Source of the DNA: a virus
DNA: 27,801 bases
Strand: one strand, 5' to 3'
Virus record (IMG/VR): IMGVR_UViG_3300026140_000007
Coordinates: 1-27,801 of that record
Made by a program: the position numbers and the translations under genes. The notes beneath the pieces are model-generated. The model had not been told where the DNA came from, did no database searches, and worked only from the letters and a program-made list of their open reading frames with translations. This document shows positions 1 to 9,744 of this stretch, piece after piece. Numbering within the stretch: the first letter of the stretch is position 1; the number at the start of each line of letters is the position of its first letter.

Positions 1-3000
1 AACCCTGCTTCGACAGAGCCTTGTTTCGCTCTTCGTTACGGTAGGCCTCAAGGAATGTCATCCCGTTTTCGGAGGTGAGATTCCCGCCTTCCGACTGGAG
101 CATCTGCTGGTAGGCCATCTTCTGGGTCTGATTGATCACCTTGTTCAAGGCGAAAGACTTAGTGCCAGGGTAGTCCTGCTCAACAGACGAAGTGCCTTCT
201 GACAGGTTCTGGAACCCATCGGAGGTCACTAGCTCCTCAAGTTTACTGTGAAGGTCGTTCTTCTGGACGTAGTCGTTCCAGATAGCCCATGCCGTCCGAC
301 CGTTCTTATTCGTGAACTGAGTCAGATCAAGGTTGCCTCGGGTGTCCGGCACGGCTGGGTAAGCGCCGCCTAAGTCGATCATGGTCTCGACCACCGGGTC
401 GTCCTTGCGCTGGCTGATGGCTACAGGCGAGAGCAGACGGTTCAACGCGCTTCCGCTCCGCATCACGGGGTTACCGAAGACATCCCGACGGGCTTCAACG
501 TCCTTGGCCAGCCCAGGGATGCTTCCCTTAACTTGATCCATTACCGTCCGCATCTCCAGAACACGCGGGTCAGTTGCCCGTCGCTGCTGCGAGAAGTTGT
601 TGGGAACGTAGGATGCGATCCGCTGTTTGAGAAGGCGGCCCGCCGCATCGGGCTTCCCGTCGGTCAGCGTTGTCAGAACGTCTGTCAGAGACTTCATGTA
701 CGTCTTGTTCATGAGGTTCTTCGGGACAGTCGTAACCATGCTGCCTACCATCTGAGTCTTCTCTTCAGCGGTCATTCCCTGATCACCGAACATGGCCTCG
801 CCGATAGACAGGACACCACCCATGGAAAGCTCTTCAACCTGCTTATCGTCGAGTTCAGCGCCAGCTTCGGCCCAGTCACCGATGATGCCGAAGATCATGC
901 CGAGAGGATCGGCCCGGTCGAATTGGTAATAGGTCTCACCGTCCGTGAACGAGTATGGCTTCCAGCCCTGAGACAAGAGCTTCTGCCGCATATCGGGATC
1001 CATCGGCCCCTCACCGGTGATGTGACCATTAAGCGCCAGTTGGGAGCCTAGTGACCACACGGCAGCACCGGTCATCATCTTGCCGTAGGCCTGAGAACGA
1101 ACCATGTCGTCACTGGAGCGAAGGGCTTGGCGATACTCTTTCTGCAGGAGGTTTATCCCTGGCGTTCTTTGCCAAGCCTGCCTGAACAAGTTGGTCGGTG
1201 TCCGAACGAAAGGCATGACCAGACGAAGCGATGGGTGCTTATTGACCTGCTCCTGCACGGTGCGACCGATGGTGCCTGGAAGAAGATCGTTGGTGAACGT
1301 CTGCTCCCGAGCGTACTGAAGGGCGCGATCATCAACAGCGGCTCCGGCCTCATCGAAGCCCTGCTGGAACCGAGTGGCGATGTACTCTTCTGCCTCGGAG
1401 ATCATTGTCCCGTCGGGCCGCTCAATGGTTTTCTTCGTGGAGAGACCTTTTCGGGCGGCTTCGTCGACTGCCTGAGACTTCAGTCGGGCTCGGTAGTTAA
1501 GCTGCTTCCAGAACTCGTCGCCTGCCATGAGGCCTCGGGTGGGAAGCCTGACGACACCGCCTGCAGCTTCGCCTACTTTCCGACCAGCTTGCCCTGTCGC
1601 TCGGTTTGCCCCACCGCCAGCCATTTCGCCAAGACGGCCAAAAGCTTGACTGGTGACCTTGTTGTTGCCAACGCCTTCAGTAGGCAGGTGGCCCATGTTG
1701 TTGGCGGTGAAAGGGTCAAGAAACGCATCTTCGTTATAGGCGCTCTTCCCCGCATACTTGAGAGCGTCGAGACTGTACTGGGCAAGGCCTGCAGCCTGAG
1801 ACGCAGCCGCTCGACTCGTCCGAAAGTCCCGGCGAACGATTGATCCCGCCGCCGTTTCAATCGGAGCCACGACTGCCTGCAAAGCGTTTGAGGCTTGGTT
1901 GATGATCTGCGTTTTAGGGCCAGCCAGAAGTGAGTTCAGCCAGATCTCGTTGTGAAGCTCCCAAGCTTTCTCAGCGAAAGAGGCGCGGATAACTCGGCCA
2001 GCAGTGCCGGGCTCCTTGATAGTCGAGATCTTCTCAAGGAACTCTTCCTCACTGCCATAGATCTCTCGACGGTCTATAGTCCTAGCGATTTCGTCGGCGT
2101 TCATGGCAGCGCCCTCATCCGTGGAGAGCTTGTGAACATTCAGAGACCGGCCAGCGGTCGTTGCTGTTCCACGGAGTGCCTGCTGGACTCGACCCATAAA
2201 GTCGATGGCTTTCATAGCCCGCTGCTGAGACCCTGTGCCGTTTTTCCAGGCCTGCACGGAGTTGATAACGTCCTGCTCGGCACCTTCATAAAGAGCCCGA
2301 CCTGCGAACACTAGCGGAGCCACATCGTCTTTCTGGCCTGCGAACTCCTCAAGATTCCTGAGTACCTGATCAGGATCAGACATGTTCTGTTCGGCCAGTG
2401 TGATCAGCTCTCTCGCACTCTGGGGCTCGCCCATTTCGGCTGCCCCTCGCTCCTCAAAGATCTTGCCGATCCGGTCGGAGTACGCGGAGACATAGTCACC
2501 GAACTTGTTGAACTTCTCAGGACGACGAAACGGAACAAAGCGGAGGGCTTCATCAGTCGAGATCTTGCCGTCTTCAGCCATGCGGAAAAGCTGCTTGGCT
2601 TGAGTTACTTCCGCTGGATCGTTCAGAACGACTTGATCGGCGTATTCCTCACTCCGAATAACCTGAGCTTCATCCAGAACAGCATTCCGCTCTGCGTCAG
2701 TCATGGTCGGAGTGTTCCGCTGCTCAGGACGGAGCGGTGAGTTGTTCATCCGGGGGTCACGGCCAGTCACTGAGTCGACCATCTGGTCGTTGAAGTCAGC
2801 GACTTCTTTAGCGCCCCGCTCGTTGAGTGCGACGGCCTCTTCTTTACTCAGCTTCTGGGCGTTCTGTTTGCCCTTTTTCAGGAACTTCGCGGTGCGGAAG
2901 AGCATGTCACCCGCAACGCCTAATCCTGCGCCTTCAATGGTGTTTTTAAGACGCCCTTCAAAGAACCCGTCGTCTTCGTCTGCAGCGAGATAACGGGTCA

Positions 3001-3649
3001 TTGGGTTAGAAAGCTCTGGGGCGTAGTCCTCGACCATGTTGGACAGACGCGCCTCGTTCTCCTGAAACGCAGTGAAGTCGGCGATGCCACCCTGAACCAT
3101 TGAGCGGACAAAGGGCTTGCTGCTCTTTGCCCAGTTGGCGGCCTTCAGGAACTTACCGCCGCCAAACATCCCGACGGCAAACTGGCTGAGGCCGCTGGCA
3201 AGCTTCCCCGCAGTAGAGTCAGGCTCAGGAATCGATCCGAAAGCCTCCGAAGTGTTCTGGAAGTCTACGTCGCCATCATTGGTCGCCGCTGGAGTGTTCG
3301 GCCCCTGAGGACGCTCGCCCACGGAAGACACCATTGCGTTGGCACCATCTTCGGCCAGCTCTACTGTTGCGTCGATACCACGCTGGGTTCCACGGGCTAC
3401 GCCCTGAGCAACATCGGCGATTCCATCAATGATCCCGCTGCCATCGTCTTCGACCTCTACCTCGGTCTCGGCCTGGGATTCACTCTGCTCCCGCACGGCG
3501 GCGCGGGTGGTCATGTCGGTTTGCTCAGGGGTATTTGAAGAGTCCGGCTGCTCATCCTGCTGCAGGAGCTGGTTCCGCTCGTCGATGAGCGCACTCTCAT
3601 CTAGCAGCTTTTGGCGCTCCGCAAGCGCCTTACGCTCTTCCTCTTCCAT
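1..3649 (-). CDS. Large internal virion protein (gp16-like), C-terminus cut by window edge
   Basis: An open frame runs without a stop from an ATG at 3649 to the window edge, giving at least 1216 residues; the C-terminus lies outside. Position after gp14- and gp15-like genes and its size (T7 gp16 has about 1318 residues) mark it as the large internal core protein that is ejected and helps DNA cross the cell envelope. The first ~90 residues are very acidic and glutamine-rich. The central part has a stretch reading GDEFWKQLNYRAR and, about 110 residues later, MPFVRTPTNLFRQAW, which resembles domains of large polyvalent/internal virion proteins of environmental podoviruses. I see no N-terminal lytic transglycosylase domain such as T7 gp16 has. 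The ATG shares its A with the TAA stop of the upstream gene (TAATG), suggesting translational coupling. The family call rests on position and general resemblance. Confidence 0.8.
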   Translation of the reverse strand, partial: MEEEERKALAERQKLLDESALIDERNQLLQQDEQPDSSNTPEQTDMTTRAAVREQSESQAETEVEVEDDGSGIIDGIADVAQGVARGTQRGIDATVELAEDGANAMVSSVGERPQGPNTPAATNDGDVDFQNTSEAFGSIPEPDSTAGKLASGLSQFAVGMFGGGKFLKAANWAKSSKPFVRSMVQGGIADFTAFQENEARLSNMVEDYAPELSNPMTRYLAADEDDGFFEGRLKNTIEGAGLGVAGDMLFRTAKFLKKGKQNAQKLSKEEAVALNERGAKEVADFNDQMVDSVTGRDPRMNNSPLRPEQRNTPTMTDAERNAVLDEAQVIRSEEYADQVVLNDPAEVTQAKQLFRMAEDGKISTDEALRFVPFRRPEKFNKFGDYVSAYSDRIGKIFEERGAAEMGEPQSARELITLAEQNMSDPDQVLRNLEEFAGQKDDVAPLVFAGRALYEGAEQDVINSVQAWKNGTGSQQRAMKAIDFMGRVQQALRGTATTAGRSLNVHKLSTDEGAAMNADEIARTIDRREIYGSEEEFLEKISTIKEPGTAGRVIRASFAEKAWELHNEIWLNSLLAGPKTQIINQASNALQAVVAPIETAAGSIVRRDFRTSRAAASQAAGLAQYSLDALKYAGKSAYNEDAFLDPFTANNMGHLPTEGVGNNKVTSQAFGRLGEMAGGGANRATGQAGRKVGEAAGGVVRLPTRGLMAGDEFWKQLNYRARLKSQAVDEAARKGLSTKKTIERPDGTMISEAEEYIATRFQQGFDEAGAAVDDRALQYAREQTFTNDLLPGTIGRTVQEQVNKHPSLRLVMPFVRTPTNLFRQAWQRTPGINLLQKEYRQALRSSDDMVRSQAYGKMMTGAAVWSLGSQLALNGHITGEGPMDPDMRQKLLSQGWKPYSFTDGETYYQFDRADPLGMIFGIIGDWAEAGAELDDKQVEELSMGGVLSIGEAMFGDQGMTAEEKTQMVGSMVTTVPKNLMNKTYMKSLTDVLTTLTDGKPDAAGRLLKQRIASYVPNNFSQQRRATDPRVLEMRTVMDQVKGSIPGLAKDVEARRDVFGNPVMRSGSALNRLLSPVAISQRKDDPVVETMIDLGGAYPAVPDTRGNLDLTQFTNKNGRTAWAIWNDYVQKNDLHSKLEELVTSDGFQNLSEGTSSVEQDYPGTKSFALNKVINQTQKMAYQQMLQSEGGNLTSENGMTFLEAYRNEERNKALSKQG

Positions 3650-5610
3650 TATTCTTCACCTTCGGGTTGTTCCTGAATCGCCCTCACAAGGGGTTCAGTC
3701 AAAGATCTGTATTGGTCTCGATTGAGTTCGCCAGACCGTCGCATATCGTTAAGCTGTTGCAGCATCAAAGCTCGGTTCTGGCTGTCCATCTCTCTTGCCT
3801 GCTCAGTATCGATGCGATTGATTTCCTCAATAGAAAACGAGTAGTCAGACTGCTTCTCAGAACCGCTCTGATTGCTTCCACCTTCCATCCTTGAGGAGAC
3901 CCCATCGGGATCTTCGCTGCCGTTTTGTGTAGCCTCTGCGGAGCCTGTGGAGCCAGACTCAAGGCTTTCCATGTAGGAATTAGGCTCAACCTGATTCCCA
4001 GGCTGGAAGTTCTCTGCAACCTCGTTGTAATGCTTGACGATGTCATTCATCACTCGGTTGCTCTCGCGAAGGAACTCCGACTTAGTGGCCTCGGGGTTCT
4101 GCTGGAGGTACTCTCGCATTACCATTTCAAACTCAAACTCAGCGTTCGTTGCGTTGAGTTCAGGCACACCACCCATATCGACAAGGCTCTTCAATGCGCC
4201 ATTGATGCCGTTCTTGGAGGTCTTGTAAGTGCTGAGGTTGAGATAGGGGTGATCTTTTGGAGCGCCGTCTGAACCGGCCATCGACTTGTAGTCGCTGAGA
4301 ATAGACATTCCACGATTCACATCATAGAACTCGCCGATGCCGTCGATGATGTCGGTCTGACTGATGCTTTCAGGATCATCCATCATCGTCCGGTACATAT
4401 CCTGAATGCGCTCAGTGTCTTCCTGAACGTCTCCTGTTGCGTTGGAGAGGGACTGGTCAATTCGAATCAGTTCATCAACAGTCCGCCGGTCGGTGATTCC
4501 GTTGTTCTGAGCGTACTCGATGGGATCGAAAGACCGGAGCGTCTCCATACGCTGTGCTTTCGAAGAGCCGCTGAGAGCCTCCATAAGCTGTGTAGTGTAG
4601 CCATCGACAGCTTCAGCCCGTGCTTCAGCTTTGCGATCGTCTTCAAGCTGATTCCTAAAGCGGTAGTTACGCATCTCTCGCTGGATAGCCTGATCTTCGA
4701 CCTGATTGATCGTCTCGCGAGCAGCTTTGGTATCCCCAAGAGTTCCGCTTCCGGTTTTAATCTGGCCAAGGACAGAGCGCATCAGATCCGGGTCTTGCGT
4801 CCCAGCAAGAGTTTCAATGGCGATCCGGTTCGCGTCTGTCCCGTTCATGCCGTTTGCAATCATCTCGTCAATACGGGATTGGACACTAGAAGCGATGGTC
4901 GAAGCCCTGGCACCCTCGACGGTCTCAGCATTGGGAGCTGCTTCCATGACCTCACCGGGATCGGCAGCCAAGTTCTCATCGACGATCAGGTTGATCTCCG
5001 TGCCGAGTGTTTCCCGAGCCTGCTTCTCTGTCCTCTGCATCGCGAGTTGCTGATGCTGCTGGGTCAGCGAGTTGATCTGCCGGTCGACCTCAGGGATAAA
5101 GGCCTCCGTCATATCGATGTTGTCAGCAGAGTGGATCTCTTCGTTCTGTTCGAGGAAAGCTTCATACTGCTCCTGAGCGAACTCAGCGGCAGCCTCGGGA
5201 TCTGTCGAGTTCGAGACGGGACTATTGGCATACTGGTCTCGGAGAAACGCACCGAACTCTTTGCCCTTTACTCGCAGATGGCTCTGCCGCCACGCTCGGC
5301 GAAAAGCCGGTGACTGGCCCTCTCGAATCTCACCTTTTCTAACAGCCTCTCCAAGCGCCATTTGGGTTTCACGATACTTCCGCTGGGCTTCCGCCTGATC
5401 TTCGACGGTAGTTACTTTTTGCTTCTGCTGGAGAGCCCGCTGGATGTCAGGGTTTACGTCGGACAGGGCGTTTGCCACCTGAGTCAGGTCGCTCTCGGGG
5501 AGCCGCTTGGGCTGTTCTTGAAAGTACCCGCGAACGGGTGAGGCTTGGGGCCGAAGTGAAGGAGCGTCCCGCAGGTCGCGCACCTGAACTCTCTGCTGCC
5601 GTCGTGCCAT
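3649..5610 (-). CDS. Internal virion protein (gp15-like)
   Basis: 653 residues, between gp14-like and gp16-like genes. In T7 the gp15 protein (747 residues) is part of the internal core and, after ejection, of the trans-envelope channel. The sequence is mostly helical and highly charged, rich in Gln and Glu, with no signal peptide or membrane segment. A low-complexity Ser/Gly/Glu region lies near residues 555-600, followed by a helical C-terminus ending QEQPEGEE. No enzyme motif is seen. The start ATG is preceded by GAGAGGGACACAATG, a good ribosome-binding site of a form repeated in other virion genes here. The stop overlaps the start of the next gene by one base. Assignment is mainly by synteny. 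Confidence 0.75.
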   Translation of the reverse strand: MARRQQRVQVRDLRDAPSLRPQASPVRGYFQEQPKRLPESDLTQVANALSDVNPDIQRALQQKQKVTTVEDQAEAQRKYRETQMALGEAVRKGEIREGQSPAFRRAWRQSHLRVKGKEFGAFLRDQYANSPVSNSTDPEAAAEFAQEQYEAFLEQNEEIHSADNIDMTEAFIPEVDRQINSLTQQHQQLAMQRTEKQARETLGTEINLIVDENLAADPGEVMEAAPNAETVEGARASTIASSVQSRIDEMIANGMNGTDANRIAIETLAGTQDPDLMRSVLGQIKTGSGTLGDTKAARETINQVEDQAIQREMRNYRFRNQLEDDRKAEARAEAVDGYTTQLMEALSGSSKAQRMETLRSFDPIEYAQNNGITDRRTVDELIRIDQSLSNATGDVQEDTERIQDMYRTMMDDPESISQTDIIDGIGEFYDVNRGMSILSDYKSMAGSDGAPKDHPYLNLSTYKTSKNGINGALKSLVDMGGVPELNATNAEFEFEMVMREYLQQNPEATKSEFLRESNRVMNDIVKHYNEVAENFQPGNQVEPNSYMESLESGSTGSAEATQNGSEDPDGVSSRMEGGSNQSGSEKQSDYSFSIEEINRIDTEQAREMDSQNRALMLQQLNDMRRSGELNRDQYRSLTEPLVRAIQEQPEGEE

Positions 5611-5634
5611 TGTGTCCCTCTCGTTATTTCACGG

Positions 5635-6177
5635 TTAGCTGTTGAACTGCTGCTGGTTGAGCTTGTTCTGCTGGTAGGCCGAGTACCCGGAGCTGCCGAT
5701 CCGCAGAGCGCCAGCAAGTAGGTTCGGCTCATTGATTGGGTCAGGCTGGGCGTTAGTGATCCGCGCCTCCTGCTCGTTCTTGTACATCTCGCGGCGGACT
5801 TCACTCTGCTGCTGGGAGTTCTCGAAGTTGGTGTTCAGTGCGCTCATGTACTCACCCTCTTGGCGAGTAAAGTCAGCCAGAAGCTGATCTACTGAGTTGC
5901 CGCTGACGCCTGATTCCGCCGCAGAGACACGGGCGCGAGCCCGCGCTTGATCCGCTTCACGACTCTGTTGGGCCATTTTCTGGTTGGCCGCTTCGCGTTC
6001 CTGCTGAATCCGCAGGTTTTCTTGCTGGGTTTTCTGATTGCGGGCCTGCATGGCCTGCTGCTTATTACGTTCGTAGACGTTCTGCTGGTGTTCGGCCTGG
6101 GCTTCTGCCTGAGACCGCTGCTGTTGGAACTGCAGAGCGCTACTAGCAACAGCCATAGCTGTCATGGGATCGCACAT
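5635..6177 (-). CDS. Internal virion protein (gp14-like)
   Basis: 180 residues starting MCDPMTAMAVASSALQFQQQ, a beginning typical of gp14-like core proteins of T7-like phages (T7 gp14 has 196 residues). Residues 15-100 form a long Gln/Glu/Arg-rich coiled-coil-like helix (QAEAQAEHQQNVYERNKQQA). The T7 protein belongs to the internal core and is thought to form the outer-membrane part of the ejection channel. The ATG follows GTGAGGTAACC, so the ribosome-binding site overlaps the last codons of the gp13-like gene two bases upstream. The C-terminal ~40 residues carry a short hydrophobic stretch (NLLAGALRIG). Confidence 0.8.
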   Translation of the reverse strand: MCDPMTAMAVASSALQFQQQRSQAEAQAEHQQNVYERNKQQAMQARNQKTQQENLRIQQEREAANQKMAQQSREADQARARARVSAAESGVSGNSVDQLLADFTRQEGEYMSALNTNFENSQQQSEVRREMYKNEQEARITNAQPDPINEPNLLAGALRIGSSGYSAYQQNKLNQQQFNS

Positions 6178-6179
6178 GG

Positions 6180-6644
6180 TTACCTCACTCGGATGAATTC
6201 ATAGAAGGGTCTTTTTTCATGCCCAAAGCACTCATGCCGACGGATGAAACGAAAGCCAGACCATTTGAGCCATCGAATATGTAAGCTGTTTCGAGCGTCG
6301 ACGTAGTTGAACAGCACCGGGTAGCTTTCTTGAAGCATTTCTATATGCTCGCCACACCTGCGAGCAAATGGCATTCCATAACTGGTCAGATCGTCTGTCC
6401 CTAAAAGCCATACGCCACCGGAGGGAAGCTCTTGATCAATGCGGACTACCCCGTAAATAGCCACAGGCTTTCCACTGTTGTCGGTGCGGATAGTTCTAGC
6501 GATCTCAGAGTGAGCCCAACCTCTTTGCAAAGCAGCTCGGGGAGATAAACCCCCCGATGCTTTTACTTCTTCTCGATCAGCTTTTCGCAAACGATCCGCT
6601 AAAAAAGGGATATCTGTTTTGACTGCTATTCTTGTGTGAAGCAT
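6180..6644 (-). CDS. Internal virion protein A (gp13-like)
   Basis: 154 residues from the ATG at 6644, whose A is shared with the TGA of the tail tubular protein B gene (TGATG). An earlier in-frame ATG at 6683 would overlap that gene by 40 bases and is less likely. Residues near 100-125 (VLFNYVDARNSLHIRWLKWSG) match the conserved LWNYVWVGNTSHIRFLKTIG of T7 gp13, and the fold resembles a GNAT acetyltransferase of the DUF2833 type, although no catalytic role is established. T7 gp13 is needed for virion assembly. Order 12-13-14-15-16 is exactly as in T7. Confidence 0.78.
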   Translation of the reverse strand: MLHTRIAVKTDIPFLADRLRKADREEVKASGGLSPRAALQRGWAHSEIARTIRTDNSGKPVAIYGVVRIDQELPSGGVWLLGTDDLTSYGMPFARRCGEHIEMLQESYPVLFNYVDARNSLHIRWLKWSGFRFIRRHECFGHEKRPFYEFIRVR

Positions 6645-9064
6645 CAAACACGCTTGCTCCTTGAGAAGTAGAGCGCTTCCCATTCAGCCGACTGAAAGCG
6701 GGCCGGAAGGAAACTGTCAGTCTTTACCTCAATAGTGACTTCGTCGTTCTTCGCCATGATTGGCGCTTTGAAGTTACCTTGGCTAATCGCCACAGAGCCA
6801 ATCCGGTTATCTTCCTGATCGATGGTTCTGCCGTTGTAGGTGTAGACTGAGGTCTCGCCGTAGTCAGGTGTAACGTGGATCTCGAAGTATCCGGTCTGGG
6901 CGTACTGAATCGTCCAGAAGCGGATGTTGAGTCGTCCAGTTGTGACGGCCTGAGTACCCTGCTGGCCCTCTTGGATGTAAGGCGTAGAGAATTGATAGCG
7001 CATGAGGTATGGCTCTCCGGCATAAAACGACTCTGCTCTTCCTCGAACGACCATTATATTGCTCGCCGGACGGCGCAGAACCGTAAAAGCAGATCCAGGC
7101 GTTGAACTATCAGCGTCTGTGCCGCGCTCCAAAATGACAAACTTCCGATCTACCTCCACTTGGTAGGGAAGCTGAATAGTTGTTTCTCGACTCGCTGAGT
7201 CATAAGAGACATTGCATAGAGATTCATCAACGCGGCGATCCAAGTGTGCAACAAATGGCTGGTTAGGATCAGAAACAGCTTTGTTCAGCCGGATCTTTTC
7301 CAAGGACAGAGCGCCTTTTCGGTTGATTACTAGATACAAGTCCGACCGGATAAAGTCCATGCCGAGGACAGCATCGCTATTGAACGTCCACCGCGACCAA
7401 GCGGACTGGATCTTTTGGTCGCCCTGCCACATGAACTTGTAGGGGTAGATGGCGGAGGGCTCCCGGTCGCCCGCAACCACGATCAAGTCTTCGTTAGGCT
7501 GGCTGACCATCGTGTGGATTTCGCCTGAAAGATATTTTGGAACGTGGCTGGTTACTTCCTGTCCGTCAAGAACACCCACCGAGTTGTCTCGGTAGTATTC
7601 CATAAGGGCTCCGTGCGGCCCTCTCTCAACACCGAAGTAAACATTACGCCCTGACACTACGGGGCTTGCCCTAGAAGACGCAGAGAACTCTGTAGCGAGG
7701 TTCATGGAGACGGTGCTGGGGGTGAGTATAGGGTTCCCGTCTAAGACGAACTGTGCCTGATCTGAGAAAACGAGAAGCCTTTCGTCCCAAGGCACTGCCT
7801 CTTTGAGCTTGGCTACCTGAGTGGTTGCCGCTGCAATGTCGATAGGATCGCTGTCCAGTAGCGTCGTCACTGTCTCAACAAAGAACTGGAAGAACTCACT
7901 GGAACGGGAGAAGACCACATTGTCATCTGACAGGATTCCCAAACGGTTCCTGTGGAAGAACACTTGATTAATGGTGTCGTTGATGAACGAGGGTTCAGGC
8001 GCACTCGCTTCATTGCCCACAACTCGCTGGCCCCAGTCCGCCACCTTGAAAGTGAATGATCCGTCGGATTCCCTGACAAGGGTGTGAGGCATCGTCTCAT
8101 TGCGGATCTTATATTTGATTCCTGGAGCGACAGTCTCACGCCAGACGCCCTCGGTGCCGGTGCTTTCTTGATCGTAACGGACGTAGTAGCCGTTGAATTC
8201 ATCGGTGTCCACACCAGTGATCTGAACCGTGAAGTCCTGAACTGCTCTCACCGGTAGATCGCCGAAACGCTGGACGTTGTCCTTGATTGCGGTTGAAGTG
8301 GTATCGCCTTGGCTATCCGTGATTCGGATGCCAAAGTCGTTCCCGTCTTTACGGCTGATATGAATCGTCGATCCAATCTGCTCAATGTCGTATTCGGAGC
8401 CAACAGAGCTGTTTAGATTGGTGCTTGATGTAGCGTCGCTTGGCGTTGTCCCGTTAATCAATCCCTCTGCAATCGCATCGGTGCGGATAGCATTGATATG
8501 AGGAGCGCTGGAACCATCTGGGGTCTCATAATTGGCCGCCAAACTTCCGTTGATGTAGACATTGAAGTTCGTGCCATAGTTGCCGGCGTCAATCGACAAG
8601 AGAGCTTCAGGTTTTCGAGTGGAGACTTTATCGTCGGCCATTTCAGTAATGACATTCTGATTCACGATAAACGTGTAGTCCGCTACGGTCAGGGCTTTCA
8701 GTCCGGTTCGGTATGAGAGATTAACAGGGTCTAGGTAGGCTACATTAGCTTCGTAGTTTACCGTCTTTTCATTGCCATTAAGATCAAAAACTCGAATACG
8801 ACCTTGGCCGTCGCTGGGGTCAGGGTAGATCAGGACGATATACTGCTCAAAGGTATCGCGGTTTATCGTGTGAATGAAAACATCATCGAGATTGTCCCCG
8901 ATGAGATCAGCGACATGCTCAGTGGGGTCTCTTTTCACCAGCCCTTCAACCGTCGAAGAATAAGCATTCTCCTGAGCCTCCGCTTGGGAAGCCCTGCGGA
9001 GCGAAGGGGGCTGCTGAGAAACCCCGTTGATAAGGTTTGGAATTGAGGAACTGATGAACGCCAT
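6644..9064 (-). CDS. Tail tubular protein B (tail nozzle, gp12-like)
   Basis: 806 residues (T7 gp12 has 794). The N-terminus MAFISSSIPNLINGVSQQPP is the hallmark of this family, as is the following RRASQAEAQENAYSSTVEGL. The protein forms the hexameric nozzle at the end of the short tail. The middle (about residues 355-420) contains NQVFFHRNRLGILSDDNVVF, a conserved beta-propeller segment of the family. The ATG overlaps the stop of the upstream gp11-like gene (TAATG), with AAGGGG about nine bases upstream. No signal peptide or membrane segment. Confidence 0.95.
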   Translation of the reverse strand: MAFISSSIPNLINGVSQQPPSLRRASQAEAQENAYSSTVEGLVKRDPTEHVADLIGDNLDDVFIHTINRDTFEQYIVLIYPDPSDGQGRIRVFDLNGNEKTVNYEANVAYLDPVNLSYRTGLKALTVADYTFIVNQNVITEMADDKVSTRKPEALLSIDAGNYGTNFNVYINGSLAANYETPDGSSAPHINAIRTDAIAEGLINGTTPSDATSSTNLNSSVGSEYDIEQIGSTIHISRKDGNDFGIRITDSQGDTTSTAIKDNVQRFGDLPVRAVQDFTVQITGVDTDEFNGYYVRYDQESTGTEGVWRETVAPGIKYKIRNETMPHTLVRESDGSFTFKVADWGQRVVGNEASAPEPSFINDTINQVFFHRNRLGILSDDNVVFSRSSEFFQFFVETVTTLLDSDPIDIAAATTQVAKLKEAVPWDERLLVFSDQAQFVLDGNPILTPSTVSMNLATEFSASSRASPVVSGRNVYFGVERGPHGALMEYYRDNSVGVLDGQEVTSHVPKYLSGEIHTMVSQPNEDLIVVAGDREPSAIYPYKFMWQGDQKIQSAWSRWTFNSDAVLGMDFIRSDLYLVINRKGALSLEKIRLNKAVSDPNQPFVAHLDRRVDESLCNVSYDSASRETTIQLPYQVEVDRKFVILERGTDADSSTPGSAFTVLRRPASNIMVVRGRAESFYAGEPYLMRYQFSTPYIQEGQQGTQAVTTGRLNIRFWTIQYAQTGYFEIHVTPDYGETSVYTYNGRTIDQEDNRIGSVAISQGNFKAPIMAKNDEVTIEVKTDSFLPARFQSAEWEALYFSRSKRV

Positions 9065-9669
9065 TAGTAATTTCCCCTTGGCACATGCCGCCCCCGGAGG
9101 TGCGTCTCGGCCATTCCTGGAGCGTCGAAAATACTATAGTCGCCTACGTCGCCTTCCCACTCCCTAAGGCTGATCCAAGCTCGGTTCTCATCGTTACGGG
9201 TGAAAGCATTCAAGCTCTCTGACCCGACCATTCGGTCGCCGTACATACGGGCGGCTCGGATCGTAATATACCTACGGGCAGCTTCGGGAAGCTCTTCAAA
9301 AGGAAGCGCGATCACAACGGACAGCTCGACACTTTCGTCGAACTTGTAGGTGTGGTTCTTCTTGTCATAGAGGCGTGTGCCTCGAATGACCGGCTCGATG
9401 TCTTTGAATGAAGACCGGTCGTAGTCAATTCGCACCACATTTCCGGGCACAGGAATCTCGTTCTTTCGGTCTCGGGCCAAAGTGAATTTACTCTCCCTAT
9501 TGAAGAACCACCCCATGGTCTGGACTTCTCGGTTTACCTCATTGAGGACGCTTTCGGCTCGGATGATGTCTGCTGTTTTCTTTCCAGTCAGGGTGTTGAT
9601 TGGAGAAAGCCCGATGGTTTCGAGCAGTGTGTTGATAGCCTCAAGTTCAGTTGTTCGGTTTACACTCAT
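9064..9669 (-). CDS. Tail tubular protein A (gatekeeper, gp11-like)
   Basis: 201 residues from the ATG at 9669 (MSVNRTTELEAINTLLETIG). An in-frame TTG 15 bases upstream is unlikely because GGAG, the ribosome-binding site of the ATG, lies between them. T7 gp11 has 196 residues and forms the dodecameric ring between the portal and the nozzle. The family pattern of an N-terminal LxxINxxLxxIG helix followed by a W-x-FN motif (MGWFFNRESKF near residue 54) is present. It is the first gene after the capsid terminator and overlaps gp12 by one base, so the two tail genes are co-translated. Confidence 0.92.
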   Translation of the reverse strand: MSVNRTTELEAINTLLETIGLSPINTLTGKKTADIIRAESVLNEVNREVQTMGWFFNRESKFTLARDRKNEIPVPGNVVRIDYDRSSFKDIEPVIRGTRLYDKKNHTYKFDESVELSVVIALPFEELPEAARRYITIRAARMYGDRMVGSESLNAFTRNDENRAWISLREWEGDVGDYSIFDAPGMAETHLRGRHVPRGNY

Positions 9670-9682
9670 GGTGGCTCCTAAC

Positions 9683-9716
9683 AAAAAATAGGGGCAGCCC
9701 CGGTGGGGCCACCCCT
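9683..9716 (-). terminator. Intrinsic terminator after the capsid gene (T-phi equivalent)
   Basis: On the minus strand a 12-bp stem (AGGGGTGGCCCC paired with GGGGCTGCCCCT, two G-U pairs) closes a three-base loop and is followed by A and six T residues. It lies between the capsid stop (9745) and the gp11-like start (9669), the same place as the T-phi terminator of T7, which lowers transcription into the tail genes relative to capsid. Stem 9690-9716, T-tract 9683-9688. Confidence 0.9.
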
Positions 9717-9744
9717 TTAGGTAGCAAGTTGTGGTTCAGCCGCT

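Noticed and set aside
1127-1843. 238-codon plus-strand frame
   Set aside because: Antisense to the continuous gp16-like gene, with low-complexity composition and no recognisable domain.
2064-2090. GGACTATAGACC as a phage promoter
   Set aside because: Only TATAG matches; the CGACAC part is missing and the site is deep inside a coding region.
9120-9150. GCGACTATAGTATT as a phage promoter
   Set aside because: Lacks the CAC before TATAG and the GGG start; lies within the gp11-like gene.
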